DNA from: Xenorhabdus mauleonii
GTDB taxonomy: Bacteria > Pseudomonadota > Gammaproteobacteria > Enterobacterales > Enterobacteriaceae
DNA length: 64,000 nt
Assembly (NCBI RefSeq): GCF_900113945.1
Contig: NZ_FORG01000012.1
Coordinates: forward strand, 62,001 to 126,000
Reading direction: 5' to 3'
Shown: one piece after another, positions 20,083 through 30,073 of the stretch
Layout of the letters: each line of letters begins with the position of its first letter
How positions within the stretch are numbered: position 1 is the stretch's first letter
The notes under the pieces: model-generated
What the model saw: only the letters and a program-made list of their open reading frames with translations
What the model was told of the DNA's origin: nothing
The model's database searches: none
Position numbers and translations under genes: made by a program

Positions 20083-20628
20083 GTGAGGTCAAGCACCACA
20101 AGAACAATCAGCGCAAGGTTAATTACCACAAAATAAGAGCTTCATTATTTTCGTTGCTGCCTATATTTCAGCCACTACCTGTATTTTCACGATTACATAA
20201 TGTGGCTGATATATTTGGTGTAGATGATGTGTTCCACTTCTCCCGCGCAGACAAGCGATTATACATTAATAATCTATCCCAAAAGGATTTTATTCCACAT
20301 AAGTAATCCACAACAAAAATATAGATCGCTACAGTTTATCTTTCCATATGCAAATCAAGCGATATTAGAATAAATTTTTAATTATAAAAAAATCTAATAG
20401 CATATGGCCAATAAGTATTATTGGCCATATGGAACATTAAATAACATTCAAAAAAATATTTATTTTTTTGAGAGAAACAAATTATATAAAAATTAACAAT
20501 TAATTACCTAAAAAGTAAAATCCACAATAAACTGGAATCATTAAAATTAAATTACTAATGACATAAATTCAATTGGTTCAGAATGTTTTCACAAAAATAA
20601 TAAAAACATATTACAATTGCAAAAATAT
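20083..20628. other. AT-rich spacer without genes
   Basis: 546 bp, strongly AT-rich, marking a sharp drop from the GC-rich MFS gene. It contains one strong hairpin (20401-20431) and no supportable coding region on either strand. Confidence 0.7.
20401..20431 (-). terminator. Long perfect hairpin, possible terminator of the leftward genes
   Basis: Perfect 14-bp inverted repeat CATATGGCCAATAA / TTATTGGCCATATG with a 3-base loop. On the minus strand a T-run (ATTTTTTT) follows after seven bases, so it could end transcripts from the ferredoxin gene 200 bp upstream. Low GC makes it a weak terminator; a protein-binding palindrome is the alternative. Confidence 0.45.
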
Positions 20629-20874
20629 TTACTCTGTTATTCTCACAAATTTTTCCCATAATTTCTCTTTAGTCTCGGCAAACTCCGGAAGAAGGGGTAT
20701 ACAATCGACAGGACATACTTGCTGACATTGTGGAACATCATAATGACCAATACATTCAGTACAGAGGTTTGAGTCTATTTCATAGTACTCATTCCCTGCA
20801 GAAATTGCTTTGTTGGGGCAAGCAGGGCGGCAAACATCACAGTAAATGCATTCTTCAGTAATCGTTAAAGACAT
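20629..20874 (-). CDS. yfhL: YfhL-type 2[4Fe-4S] ferredoxin
   Basis: 81-residue ferredoxin beginning MSLTITEECIYCDVCRPACP. Two cluster motifs are present: CxxCxxxC near residue 9, and a second set from CTECIGHYDVPQCQQVCP with the insertion characteristic of the Alvin/YfhL group of low-potential ferredoxins. Role is electron transfer with unknown partners; it is isolated from the isc operon here. Confidence 0.9.
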   Translation of the reverse strand: MSLTITEECIYCDVCRPACPNKAISAGNEYYEIDSNLCTECIGHYDVPQCQQVCPVDCIPLLPEFAETKEKLWEKFVRITE

Positions 20875-20895
20875 ATTTTCTTATATCCAATTCAG

Positions 20896-21612
20896 TTAAG
20901 AATTAATTTTCCACGGAGGATTAAATGGCAACAGGACGTTTTCAGGTACTGGTTTCCTGGCTACATTGAGTTCTTTTCCCAATAAAGAGAAATAACCATC
21001 CAGAGCAGTAAGTTCAACTATGCCGGATTCGCCAAATCGAGATTTGACAGCATCATAAGTGGCATTTTTAACCATATGAGTTTTATTTAGCTCGGTGATA
21101 AATTGATAGACAATGGTTTCGTCATACGTCATGTTTTCTGGTATACGTTGTGCAGCTAATGCATCTGCGGTATGTCTTGAAACACCCGAACGCAAAGCGA
21201 TCGGTTCATGAATATACCATTCATAAGGCGATTGAACTTCCCTACCGACGATCAAAATCGCAAACTCACGGATGGATTTTGGTAACGGTGAAGTAAAACG
21301 AACATGCTCACCAAGCATTTGTACTCGATTCAGTAGCTCAGGGCTTCTCAACAACACTGAAAATGGTCCAAAGATACAGCCACGAGGGCCTGAACTGATT
21401 TTTTTAATAGCTTTCAGTTGAGCAGAATCTGCATTAGAGGGAACTATATCAGGCAATCGTTCCAGATATTTATCCTCATCAGAAAATTTGACAGCATCAC
21501 ATTGTGCAGGCCATTTTAGAGGATCACTGATTTTTTCCACTTGAGAGGCATAGGCCATGCTTTTTGAGCATAGAAGAACCAACACTAATGCTGTGCTTTT
21601 TAGTAATTTCAT
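20896..21612 (-). CDS. Exported carboxymuconolactone decarboxylase-like protein
   Basis: 238-residue protein with a Sec signal peptide (about residues 1-22, ending AYA-S). The mature part resembles the CMD/AhpD-like all-helical fold, seen in RSPELLNRVQMLGEHVRF and the AILIVGREVQSPYEWYIHEPIALRSGV stretch, split here into segments of the same helix pair. The CxxC pair of peroxidase-type AhpD proteins is absent, so no disulfide chemistry is expected. 22 bp from the ferredoxin gene, and probably co-transcribed with it. Function not known. Confidence 0.72.
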   Translation of the reverse strand: MKLLKSTALVLVLLCSKSMAYASQVEKISDPLKWPAQCDAVKFSDEDKYLERLPDIVPSNADSAQLKAIKKISSGPRGCIFGPFSVLLRSPELLNRVQMLGEHVRFTSPLPKSIREFAILIVGREVQSPYEWYIHEPIALRSGVSRHTADALAAQRIPENMTYDETIVYQFITELNKTHMVKNATYDAVKSRFGESGIVELTALDGYFSLLGKELNVARKPVPENVLLPFNPPWKINS

Positions 21613-21717
21613 TTAATTATACTCCTTGATAGTTTTAAATATCGCCTGTTGTTACGAGGCTGTTGAATAAAACTGAATAGTCGGTTTATTACTGTAGGTT
21701 TCCTGAATTATGGTTTG

Positions 21718-22338
21718 TTAATTCCTGAAATCATCAATCTCACTACAATTGACATAAATACGAGAAACATTCCTAAGATGATTTAGATCAATATCCTGTT
21801 TACGTGCGGATTCGCATTGGGCAAAAAGACAAATATCCGCCAAGCCCGGTGATGACCCGCAACAAAAAGAAGATTGAATAGATTTTTGGCCCATCATATC
21901 TTCAGCTACTCTCAACGATTCTTTTAACCAGTAAGTTTTCCATTCTCTTATTTCATCTTCGTCGAAACTGGATCCATGCAATTTTTCAACGACTCTTCGT
22001 GTGATTAAAGGATGATAGTCCGAAATAAATATTCCTGCGAAACTACGGCTCCATGCTCTATCTGTAGGATTTTCAGGAAGAAGTGATTTAGGCGGCACTA
22101 TTTCATCCAGATATTCAATAATGGCTAGTGACTGCGTCAGTGAATATTGATCATGAGTCAACATCGGTACTTTTCTTTGCACATTAAGTTGGTGAAATGC
22201 ACAAGATCGATGTTCTCCTTCCGATAAATCTATTTCTACGTAATCGTATATAATATGCTTTAGCTTTAATGCGAGCATGACTCGCTTCGTCGCCGAAGAG
22301 GATTGGTAACCATAAAGAATAAATTTGTTCATACTCAT
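21718..22338 (-). CDS. Glutathione S-transferase, zeta-like (maleylacetoacetate isomerase family)
   Basis: 206-residue GST with an N-terminal thioredoxin-like domain; SSSATKRV matches the SSCSWRVR-type zeta-class motif of maleylacetoacetate/maleylpyruvate isomerases, and RKVPMLTHDQYSLTQSLAI is the cis-Pro/glutathione-binding segment. The helical C-domain is complete. The start overlaps the end of the truncated MFS gene by 4 bp, suggesting a former aromatic-catabolism operon. No dioxygenase or hydrolase gene is next to it, so a present catabolic role is doubtful. Confidence 0.8.
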   Translation of the reverse strand: MSMNKFILYGYQSSSATKRVMLALKLKHIIYDYVEIDLSEGEHRSCAFHQLNVQRKVPMLTHDQYSLTQSLAIIEYLDEIVPPKSLLPENPTDRAWSRSFAGIFISDYHPLITRRVVEKLHGSSFDEDEIREWKTYWLKESLRVAEDMMGQKSIQSSFCCGSSPGLADICLFAQCESARKQDIDLNHLRNVSRIYVNCSEIDDFRN

Positions 22339-23072
22339 AGCTCATCACCAACTGATTTAAATGTGCCCCTTTTAATCACACTGAATAACCAGTTAAGAAA
22401 TCCTGGTGCCTGTAATAAGATCATTAATCCGAATGCTACTTGGTACGCGGTCTGGGGATAATGCCCTGCTGAATCTACAGGCCAAAAACCAATGATCACG
22501 CCGAACACAGTTTGTGTAAGAAAAGCACCAAATAGAATGAGCAAATTAAGACAAGTAGCGGCACGGCCAGTCATTGCTGGAGATACATTTTGCGCCACAA
22601 TGGTATATTCTAGACCGGCAATGGTGCCTATCAGAGCGAAGCTAATAGAGAGCAGCGGCAATAAAGGAACGATGTTGAAAACACATAAAACCTGTATTGC
22701 CAAAAACAAGGCAATGCCTATCCCACCAACTTCCATAGGTTTAATATTGAACTTGCCTGCCCACTCAGTGATGGCACCCACAGAAAGTGAGCCGACAACG
22801 ACTGCTCCCATTCCAACAAACAGGTAGAGCGAAGTGAGTGCATTACTGCAATGCCCGACATCCTGTAACCATTTGCCCATCCACAGCCCCTGTAGCCCAA
22901 AAGCAACTGTATGAGGAAGCAGTAACAAGCTGATGACCTTACGAAACGCGCGATCTCTATAGACTTCAAGCAATGAAGCGAGACTTGGCCACTTCACCAT
23001 TTTATGCTCAATTGGATCTTTGGGAACCCATATTGCGATGGCAATCATAACAATCAGAGTAATACCTGCCAT
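22335..23072 (-). pseudogene. MFS transporter, C-terminal half only
   Basis: 245 codons specify about six membrane helices matching the second half of a 12-helix MFS transporter. The reading frame continues upstream of the first Met through a plausible transporter sequence (NENLFFAMAG) to 23099 and then stops at TAA (23100-23102), so the first half has been lost rather than the start mis-called. The upstream sequence is an unrelated AT-rich stretch followed by a GC-richer block. The truncation may leave a non-functional protein, though the remaining frame is intact. Confidence 0.7.
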
Positions 23073-23197
23073 CGCAAAGAATAAATTTTCATTATTATCT
23101 TAGTAGCAATTTACATAATGTATTCTACATAAATGAATGAAAGCAAAAACATACAAGACCATTTTGTAAATGTGAAAAAATAGTGGTGTTATAGTCA

Positions 23198-23521
23198 TTG
23201 TCTGAGGCTCGGCGCAGCCGGAATGAAAAACAGGAACGGGCTTACTTCGTGGTGTATGCGCGCAGAGAACAAACCGATCGAAAACTCTGGCTCATGCGGT
23301 ACTGGCAGCCTTGCGGATACGAGAGAAAAAAAACGCCGGAGGGGTTGATAGCCCTCAGTGTAGCGGCACTGCGTAATCTGCTGTCAAAATTGATGGAAAA
23401 AATGGGAGAGGCAATCGAACAGATTTTACATTGGCCATACTGGCGGCGACAATACTGTGCACAACAATATCACTATCGCCGCCGGGATAACCCTTTGAAC
23501 ACAAATCAATTACAGCTGTAA
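23198..23521 (+). other. Open frame, possible degenerate transposase C-terminus
   Basis: 107 codons, rich in Arg/Trp/Tyr, with a core PWYWRRQYCAQQYHYRRR-like tail (read as WPYWRRQYC..QYHYRRR). Such Trp/Arg/His-rich tails occur at the ends of some DDE transposases, which is the only hint I have. There is no credible ribosome site, and GC is higher than in the surrounding spacer. It sits in the 550-bp gap beside the truncated MFS gene, consistent with insertion-driven damage. The rest of the gap (23073-23197 and 23522-23622) is AT-rich with nothing recognised. Confidence 0.3.
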
Positions 23522-23622
23522 TACTAAGACATCGCCGCTCTCGCAAGTTATCAAAGAACAATATATTAAAAAGGAAATATATTAAAAATTAAATACCTAA
23601 AAAAATTTGAAAATCAAATAGT

Positions 23623-24081
23623 TTAACCATCCATGATATTAATATCGCTCAGGTGAAACCCCAACAGTATTATTGCCGAAAAACATAAATAAGGCCCAAA
23701 AGCGATAAAGTCAGGATAAGATTTTCTTTTTAACCTTAATAACATAAATCCAAATAAACCAGACAATGAAGCCATTAATATCAGGATTGGCACCATCTCT
23801 ACACCTAACCATGCCCCTATCGCTGCTGTTAATTTGAGATCCCCTTGACCGATTCCCTCTTTTTTAAAGATATAAAAGCATGACCAATATAAAAACCACA
23901 AAAATAAATACCCTGATATGGCGCCGTAGACTGCACTCCTAATCGTCACCCAGTTGCCATCGATATTAAATAAAATTCCAACCCATAATAAAGGAAAAGT
24001 GATAATATCCGGCAAGCAATATGTTTTAATATCAATAATAGATAATAAGAGCAACGTACTGCAAAAAAACATAACCACCAT
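23623..24081 (-). CDS. Small A24-family prepilin peptidase
   Basis: 152-residue polytopic membrane protein with the two catalytic aspartates of the type IV prepilin peptidase family: one in SIIDIKTYCLPD and one in GQGDLKLTAAIGAWLG. The N-terminal methylase half with its zinc-binding cysteines, found in full-length PilD/GspO, is missing, as in the TadV/CpaA-like short members. No pilin or secretion genes lie next to it. Candidate substrates would be type II/IV pilin-like proteins encoded elsewhere. Confidence 0.85.
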   Translation of the reverse strand: MVVMFFCSTLLLLSIIDIKTYCLPDIITFPLLWVGILFNIDGNWVTIRSAVYGAISGYLFLWFLYWSCFYIFKKEGIGQGDLKLTAAIGAWLGVEMVPILILMASLSGLFGFMLLRLKRKSYPDFIAFGPYLCFSAIILLGFHLSDINIMDG

Positions 24082-24596
24082 ATAATCTAAATTAATTAAA
24101 ATAATAAACCATCCTTTGTTTTATTTTTAGAAAAGCACTTATCTTTATAGAAAAACATTTCTTTTTATAAATGACATCCTTGTCACTCTATTATTTCCTT
24201 ATTTTCTGAGATTAGTCAGAACAGAATGGATACTAATATTTTGTTCCTGACGTTGACAAGAATAAATTAATTAAAAACGTGGCTGTGAAATAAATCTGCG
24301 AGCCGGCTCGCAAGAGCCATCTGTTCCTTCGAAACAAAGAGATATATCCAATGGATTTCAAAATGCAGTGCGGCCGCAAAGGCAGCAAGGAGGTTACATA
24401 TTTGTCAGTAATGAACTGGTCATTCCCAAAACTTTCCTCCAGTAAGTGACTCCAACAAAAAATCGGTAATTTGAAAGGCAACGTGTATAACTTGATCGTG
24501 TAAACAGCGCTCATTTATCATGGCAGAATTCACATTGTCATATGACTGTTTGCGCCATACCGGAATTATCCGGGAAAAAAGAAGGAAAGAAGAAAT
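24082..24596. other. Spacer with palindrome and a repeat-element half
   Basis: 515 bp with no gene I can support. It contains the perfect 16-bp palindrome TGCGAGCCGGCTCGCA (24297-24312). From 24343 to about 24400 it resembles one arm of the dispersed repeat found at 61785 (TATA-CC-AT...TTCAA...CAG). The stretch upstream of rsmE, where endA lies in E. coli, has no nuclease gene. Confidence 0.5.
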
Positions 24597-25328
24597 ATGC
24601 GAATTCCCCGCATCTATCACCCTGAGCCGCTCTCAATGGGGATTGAAATCTATCTGAATGATGATGCAGCCAACCATGTTGGTCGAGTGCTCAGAATGAA
24701 CCCCGGTCAGGCATTACAGCTTTTTGATGGCAGCAATCAGGTTTTCGATGCAGAAATTACCGAAGCCAGTAAAAAATCCGTCAAGGTACGTATCCTTAAC
24801 AATCAATTGGCTGATCATGAATCCCCACTGGATTTACATCTGGGGCAAGTCATGTCCCGCGGTGAAAAGATGGAATTCACCATCCAAAAATCTGTCGAAT
24901 TGGGTGTCAGCACCATAACCCCATTACTTTCTGAACGATGTGGTGTAAAACTGGATGCTGAAAGGTTGGAGAAGAAATTACAACAATGGAAAAAAATTGC
25001 CATTTCAGCCTGTGAACAATGCGGCCGCAACCGCATTCCTGAAATCCGCCCAGTGATGTCGCTGGAAGCATGGTGCGAAGAAAATGATGGTAGCCTAAAA
25101 TTGAATCTACATCCTCGTGCCAATCAGAGTATTAATACCCTCCCACTTCCCGTGGAAAAAGTACGCCTGCTGATTGGGCCTGAAGGGGGATTATCTGCGG
25201 AGGAAATTGAAATGACGGCAAAATATCAATTTACTGATATCCTGTTGGGGCCTCGCATTCTGAGGACAGAAACTACGGCACTCACCGCAATTACCGCCTT
25301 GCAAGTACGTTTTGGTGATTTGGGTTAA
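24597..25328 (+). CDS. rsmE: 16S rRNA m3U1498 methyltransferase RsmE
   Basis: 243-residue SPOUT-class methyltransferase that modifies U1498 of 16S rRNA. It begins [12 protein letters not shown] with the N-terminal PUA-like barrel, and ends with the trefoil-knot SAM-binding region [13 protein letters not shown] and [28 protein letters not shown] precedes the ATG. First gene of the conserved rsmE-gshB-yqgE-ruvX run. Confidence 0.97.
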   Translation: MRIPRIYHPEPLSMGIEIYLNDDAANHVGRVLRMNPGQALQLFDGSNQVFDAEITEASKKSVKVRILNNQLADHESPLDLHLGQVMSRGEKMEFTIQKSVELGVSTITPLLSERCGVKLDAERLEKKLQQWKKIAISACEQCGRNRIPEIRPVMSLEAWCEENDGSLKLNLHPRANQSINTLPLPVEKVRLLIGPEGGLSAEEIEMTAKYQFTDILLGPRILRTETTALTAITALQVRFGDLG

Positions 25329-25337
25329 GGAGAAGAA

Positions 25338-26297
25338 ATGATCAAGCTCGGTATAGTGATGGACCCTATTTCATCCATCAAAATCAAGAAAGACACTAGT
25401 TTTGCCATGTTGCTGGAAGCACAAAAACGAGGCTGGGAAATTCATTACATGGAGATGAATGATCTCTATCTGCATCAAGGTGAAGCCCGCGCCCGTACCC
25501 GCTTACTCACAGTAGAAGAAAACCCACAGCAATGGTATCAGTTTGGCAGTGAACAAGAGATTGCTCTCGATAGTTTGCAAGTCATCTTGATGCGTAAAGA
25601 TCCGCCGTTTGATACTGAATACATCTACGCTACCTATATTCTGGAAAGGGCGGAAGTCAAGGGCAGTCTGATCGTCAATAAGCCCCAAAGCCTGCGCGAT
25701 TGCAACGAAAAACTCTTTACTGCCTGGTTCCCGGAATTGACGCCCGATACGCTGGTTACCCGCAGTGCAAAGCATTTGCGTGAATTCCACCAAAAACATG
25801 GCGATGTTATCTTCAAGCCACTGGATGGCATGGGAGGCGCGTCTATCTTCCGTTTGAAGCAAGATGACGCCAATGTAGGGGTTATTATTGAAACCCTCAC
25901 TGAACATGGCAGCCGTTATTGCATGGCACAAAATTTCCTTCCGGCCATTAAAGATGGTGATAAGCGCGTACTGGTCGTGGATGGTGAACCTGTACCATAC
26001 TGCCTCGCCCGCATCCCGGCTCAAGGGGAAACACGCGGCAACCTTGCGGCTGGCGGACGTGGCGAAGCCCGCCCATTGTCAGAAAGTGATTGGGCCATTG
26101 CCCGTGCAGTTGCGCCGGTATTAAAAGAGAAGGGACTTATCTTTGTTGGGTTAGACATTATTGGCGATCGCTTAACTGAAATTAACGTCACCAGCCCAAC
26201 CTGCGCCCGTGAAATAGAAGCCGCCTTCCCTGATATTTCGGTCACAGGGATGCTCATGGATGCTATCGAAAAACGATTGGAAAAACAGGTAGCATAA
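25338..26297 (+). CDS. gshB: Glutathione synthetase
   Basis: 319-residue ATP-grasp ligase that adds glycine to gamma-glutamylcysteine. N-terminal [11 protein letters not shown], the ATP-grasp lid [11 protein letters not shown] and the metal-binding C-terminal segment [20 protein letters not shown] are all present. It starts 9 bp after rsmE with an AGGAG site. Family-typical length. Confidence 0.98.
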   Translation: MIKLGIVMDPISSIKIKKDTSFAMLLEAQKRGWEIHYMEMNDLYLHQGEARARTRLLTVEENPQQWYQFGSEQEIALDSLQVILMRKDPPFDTEYIYATYILERAEVKGSLIVNKPQSLRDCNEKLFTAWFPELTPDTLVTRSAKHLREFHQKHGDVIFKPLDGMGGASIFRLKQDDANVGVIIETLTEHGSRYCMAQNFLPAIKDGDKRVLVVDGEPVPYCLARIPAQGETRGNLAAGGRGEARPLSESDWAIARAVAPVLKEKGLIFVGLDIIGDRLTEINVTSPTCAREIEAAFPDISVTGMLMDAIEKRLEKQVA

Positions 26298-26406
26298 TAG
26301 CCCGAACTATACCCGTTTCCCGGTAATATTTGCCATTTATAATAAGTGCCCACATACTGGTGGGCCAAATTACTCTTACATTGCCAAAATAATTATCAGA
26401 AAACAC

Positions 26407-26970
26407 ATGAACCTACAGCACCATTTTCTTATTGCCATGCCTTCGCTCTCTGATCCTTATTTCAACCGTTCTGTAGTCTATATCTGCGAACATGATCAAA
26501 ACGGGGCAATGGGATTAGTTATCAATAAGCCAATCGCTCAGATATCCATCCAAGGTATCTTGGAAAAGCTGAATATCGCCCCAGAAGATAGAGACGATAC
26601 CATCAGCCTCAATAAACCGGTCATGGCAGGTGGTCCCCTGTCTGAAGAGCACGGCTTTATTTTGCATACACCACAATCAGGTTTCAGTTCCAGCATTCAA
26701 ATTTCCGATCAAACGATGATCACCACTTCCAAAGATATGCTGGAAGCACTTGGTACACCACGCCAACCAAAAGATGTTTTAATGACTCTCGGGTATTCAA
26801 GCTGGGAAACAGGCCAATTGGAAAAGGAAATAATGGAAAACAGTTGGCTTACCGTCGGAGCAGAACCCTCTATCATTTTTAATACTCCCATTGCTGATCG
26901 CTGGCGTGAAGCCGCTTCTTTGCTGGGGGTTAATATTCACAATCTCGCACCACAAGCAGGGCATGCCTGA
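26407..26970 (+). CDS. yqgE: UPF0301 protein YqgE
   Basis: 187-residue UPF0301/AlgH-family protein. Typical start [19 protein letters not shown], with [11 protein letters not shown] and [13 protein letters not shown] in the middle. The biochemical role is not settled; related AlgH proteins affect gene regulation in pseudomonads. Its stop codon overlaps the ruvX start by one base (TGATG), so the two are translationally coupled. Confidence 0.95.
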   Translation: MNLQHHFLIAMPSLSDPYFNRSVVYICEHDQNGAMGLVINKPIAQISIQGILEKLNIAPEDRDDTISLNKPVMAGGPLSEEHGFILHTPQSGFSSSIQISDQTMITTSKDMLEALGTPRQPKDVLMTLGYSSWETGQLEKEIMENSWLTVGAEPSIIFNTPIADRWREAASLLGVNIHNLAPQAGHA

Positions 26971-27392
26971 TGAAAAATCGTACTATTATTGCTTTTGATT
27001 TCGGTACTCGCAGTATCGGTGCCGCTATCGGACAAGAAATTACAGGCACAGCCAGAGCGCTATCTTCCTTTAAGGCCAACGAAGGCTCTCCAAATTGGGA
27101 GCTTATTGGCAAATTACTCAAGGAGTGGCAACCCGATTTGGTTATTGTTGGCCTGCCACTCAATATGGATGGAACTGAGCAACTCGTTACCGCCCAAGCC
27201 CGAAAATTCGCCAATCGTCTGCATGGTCGTTTCGGTGTTCAGGTTGAGCTGCACGATGAGCGGTTAAGCACTGTGGAAGCCCGTTCCCATTTGTTCAATT
27301 ACGGCGGCTATAAGGCATTGGATAAAGGCAAAGTAGATGCCGCTTCTGCCGTTATAATTCTGGAAAGCTGGTTTGAGCAGCAACACTCGTAA
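26970..27392 (+). CDS. ruvX: Holliday-junction resolvase-like RuvX/YqgF
   Basis: 140-residue RNase H-fold nuclease required for 5' processing of pre-16S rRNA. Acidic residues of the RNase H core appear in [25 protein letters not shown] and [14 protein letters not shown]. The start overlaps the yqgE stop. Length matches E. coli YqgF. Confidence 0.96.
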   Translation: MKNRTIIAFDFGTRSIGAAIGQEITGTARALSSFKANEGSPNWELIGKLLKEWQPDLVIVGLPLNMDGTEQLVTAQARKFANRLHGRFGVQVELHDERLSTVEARSHLFNYGGYKALDKGKVDAASAVIILESWFEQQHS

Positions 27393-27435
27393 TGCACAAG
27401 GAAACTAGCTGTTATCTTGCAATAGCAGCTACCCC

Positions 27436-28437
27436 TTATTCTGCCAGCAGCCCCGATAAACTGCGTTGCTGCCGGCTTTGCTCATAGGTTTGCATACCGC
27501 AGGCAGCCCCCGTCTGCATTAAAGAGGCTATTTGATGATTTTTGCCTTCTCGGATTAAATGGCTGACGGCTTGATTAACAACCAGGATTTCATGGATAGC
27601 CACCCTTCCCCCTTTTCTGGTCGGTATCAGCTGTTGAGAAATAACCGCTTTTAAACTTCCTGCCAGTTGGCTGCCAATCCAACCTTTTTCTTCTGCGGAG
27701 AACACATCAATCAGACGATCTATCGTTTGAATAGCACCTCGGGTATGTAACGTGGACAAAACCAAATGCCCCGTTTCAGCCGCAGTCAAGGCCAATCGGA
27801 TTGTCTCCTTATCACGCAATTCTCCCAGTAAAATCACGTCGGGATCTTGCCGCAATGCCCCTTTCAATGCGGTTTGATAATCGGAGGCATCCTTGCCTAT
27901 CTGCCGTTGCTGTATCAGGCAATTCCGGCTTTGATGAACAAATTCAATGGGATCTTCCAACGTAATGATATGCTTGCTGCTGTGGCTGTTAAGAGTATCA
28001 ATCATGGACGATAAGGTTGTCGATTTTCCGCTTCCTGTTGCACCTGTCACTAATATCAAGCCGCTCGCCTCCTGCAAAATAAGCTGCTGGATAATATCTG
28101 GTGCGTGGAGTTGTTCCAGAGTCGGGCATTTATCCGCAATTAACCGCAATACCAATGACAGGCGTGATTGCTGGTAAAACAAATTTCCCCTTAGCCGTTG
28201 TTTATCTGGCAACTCCAACGCAAAATCAACATGCCCGTGTTTTTTTAATTGCTGCTTCTGGGTATCCGATAATATTTTTTCACTCCATGCTACGAGGGTA
28301 GCTGACTGAATTCTTTCCAATTGCATCTGTGGATACAGCACACCATTGATGCGCAAAACAGGAACTTGCCCGACACAAAGATGCAGATCAGAAGCATTAT
28401 GCTTTACACTAAGGGACACCCATTTTTCCATATTCAT
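27436..28437 (-). CDS. PilT-like twitching ATPase (YggR family)
   Basis: 333-residue hexameric secretion-type ATPase of the PilT branch. Walker A is GATGSGKST, the Asp box is ITLEDPIEF, Walker B is PDVILLGELRD and the His box is ETGHLVLSTLHT. An AGGAG lies 8 bases before the ATG. In enterobacteria this gene (yggR) is an orphan next to yggS; here it is divergent from yggS with only 22 bp between starts. The small prepilin peptidase at 23623 is the only other pilus-related gene in the window. Confidence 0.93.
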   Translation of the reverse strand: MNMEKWVSLSVKHNASDLHLCVGQVPVLRINGVLYPQMQLERIQSATLVAWSEKILSDTQKQQLKKHGHVDFALELPDKQRLRGNLFYQQSRLSLVLRLIADKCPTLEQLHAPDIIQQLILQEASGLILVTGATGSGKSTTLSSMIDTLNSHSSKHIITLEDPIEFVHQSRNCLIQQRQIGKDASDYQTALKGALRQDPDVILLGELRDKETIRLALTAAETGHLVLSTLHTRGAIQTIDRLIDVFSAEEKGWIGSQLAGSLKAVISQQLIPTRKGGRVAIHEILVVNQAVSHLIREGKNHQIASLMQTGAACGMQTYEQSRQQRSLSGLLAE

Positions 28438-28459
28438 TTTTTAATCTCCTGAGTTACTT

Positions 28460-29143
28460 ATGAACAATATCGAACAAAATATTCAAGATGTCAGGAACCA
28501 CATTACTCTTGCAGCTCAGAAATGCGGGCGCATTCCAGAACAAATTACTTTACTTGCAGTCAGCAAAACCAAACCTGCGGGTGACATCGCAAAAGCCATA
28601 GCCGCAGGCCAACGGGAATTTGGTGAAAATTATGTTCAGGAAGGCGTTGAAAAAATTCAACACTTCAGCAACCGAAATGATCTGGTATGGCACTTTATTG
28701 GCCCATTGCAGTCCAATAAGAGTCGCTTGGTTGCAGAAAACTTTGATTGGTGCCACACCATTGATAGGGAAAAAATCGCCCAACGCTTAAGTGAACAACG
28801 TCCTGAAAATATGGCGCCCCTCAATGTATTGATTCAAATTAATATCAGTGGTGAAGAAAGCAAATCAGGCATATTGCTGGAAGATTTAACTGAATTGGCA
28901 GCAAGGATTAACGCACTGCCTAATCTGGTATTGCGTGGATTAATGGCTATCCCCGCACCGGAAAGCAACCCAGAGCGCCAAGTCGCTGTTTTTCGCCTGA
29001 TGGAACAAGCATTCCTAGATCTAAAGACACACTATCCGCAAATCGATACCCTTTCCATGGGTATGACGGATGATATGGAAGCGGCAATTACCTGCGGTTC
29101 TACATTGGTTAGAATTGGAACGGCAATATTTGGCGCCCGTTAG
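28460..29143 (+). CDS. yggS: PLP homeostasis protein YggS
   Basis: 227-residue single-domain PLP-binding protein with the alanine-racemase N-terminal barrel. The PLP lysine is in LLAVSKTKPAG and the phosphate-contact segments are HFIGPLQSNK and LSMGMTDDMEAAI. It has no known catalytic activity and keeps PLP and amino-acid pools balanced. Followed by proC, as in most bacteria. Confidence 0.97.
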   Translation: MNNIEQNIQDVRNHITLAAQKCGRIPEQITLLAVSKTKPAGDIAKAIAAGQREFGENYVQEGVEKIQHFSNRNDLVWHFIGPLQSNKSRLVAENFDWCHTIDREKIAQRLSEQRPENMAPLNVLIQINISGEESKSGILLEDLTELAARINALPNLVLRGLMAIPAPESNPERQVAVFRLMEQAFLDLKTHYPQIDTLSMGMTDDMEAAITCGSTLVRIGTAIFGAR

Positions 29144-29224
29144 TACCGTTCTGACTTTGAATCCTAAATTTAATAGCATCTGATTGATATTTAAAGTTAA
29201 TTTATTGATATGCAAGGTTTTTTA

Positions 29225-30046
29225 ATGAAGAATCGTAAAATCACCTTTATTGGCGCAGGAAATATGGCTCACGCTATCATCGCCGGATTGGTCAAAAAAG
29301 GTTATCCCGCCGAGCTTATTACTGTCTGTTCCCCAAACACAACTCGCCGTGATGTGTTGGCAAATGAGTATGGCATCAACAGCCAAAGCGACAGCATTCG
29401 CTATTCTCAGGAAGCCGATGTTATTGTACTGGCTGTTAAGCCTCAAATGATGGCAGAAGTATGTGAACCACTGCATTCACACGTTGATTTCAACCAGAAG
29501 CTGGTTCTTTCTATTGCTTCCGGTATTAGCGTTTCCCGTTTTTATGCGCTGTTGCAAGATAATCTCAACATTGTCCGCATCATGCCCAATACCCCTTCAC
29601 TTATTGGCCAAGGTATCAGTGGGTTGTTTGCACCAAAACAGGTGGGGCAATCTGATCGCGAATTCGCTGAATCACTGATGAGCAGTGTTGGTAAAGCCTG
29701 CTGGCTCAATAATGAAGACGGCATTAACGACATTATTGCCATTTCCGGCAGCGCTCCTGCCTATTTTTTCCTGTTCATGGAATCGATGCAGCAAGAGGCC
29801 GAAAAGCTGGGGTTCGATAGTGAAACCGCCAGAGAACTCGTTTTGCAAACCGCAATAGGCTCCGCCAAACTTGCCGAAACGCAAAAAGATCTTCCTTTTT
29901 CTCTCCTGCGTGAACAGGTAACATCTAAAGGAGGCACAACAGCGGAAGCATTACGCGTTTTTTATGAGGGCAATCTGCCTGAAACTGTATCCCGTGCCAT
30001 GCAAGCTGCTATTCGCCGTGCACAGGAAATGGAAAAGTTATTTTAA
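29225..30046 (+). CDS. proC: Pyrroline-5-carboxylate reductase
   Basis: 273-residue Rossmann-fold enzyme for the last step of proline synthesis. Start MKNRKITFIGAGNMAHAI is preceded by AAGG with 7-base spacing; an ATG 15 bases upstream is open but adds residues not found in the family. The C-terminal dimerisation helix contains TSKGGTTAEAL. Usual length. Confidence 0.97.
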   Translation: MKNRKITFIGAGNMAHAIIAGLVKKGYPAELITVCSPNTTRRDVLANEYGINSQSDSIRYSQEADVIVLAVKPQMMAEVCEPLHSHVDFNQKLVLSIASGISVSRFYALLQDNLNIVRIMPNTPSLIGQGISGLFAPKQVGQSDREFAESLMSSVGKACWLNNEDGINDIIAISGSAPAYFFLFMESMQQEAEKLGFDSETARELVLQTAIGSAKLAETQKDLPFSLLREQVTSKGGTTAEALRVFYEGNLPETVSRAMQAAIRRAQEMEKLF

Positions 30047-30073
30047 TTCAATTCGTTTAATCAGGGCTGCTAC

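Noticed and set aside
24233-24514. Minus-strand open frame of 93 codons before rsmE
   Set aside because: It crosses the palindrome and the repeat arm, has no ribosome site and shows no recognisable protein pattern.
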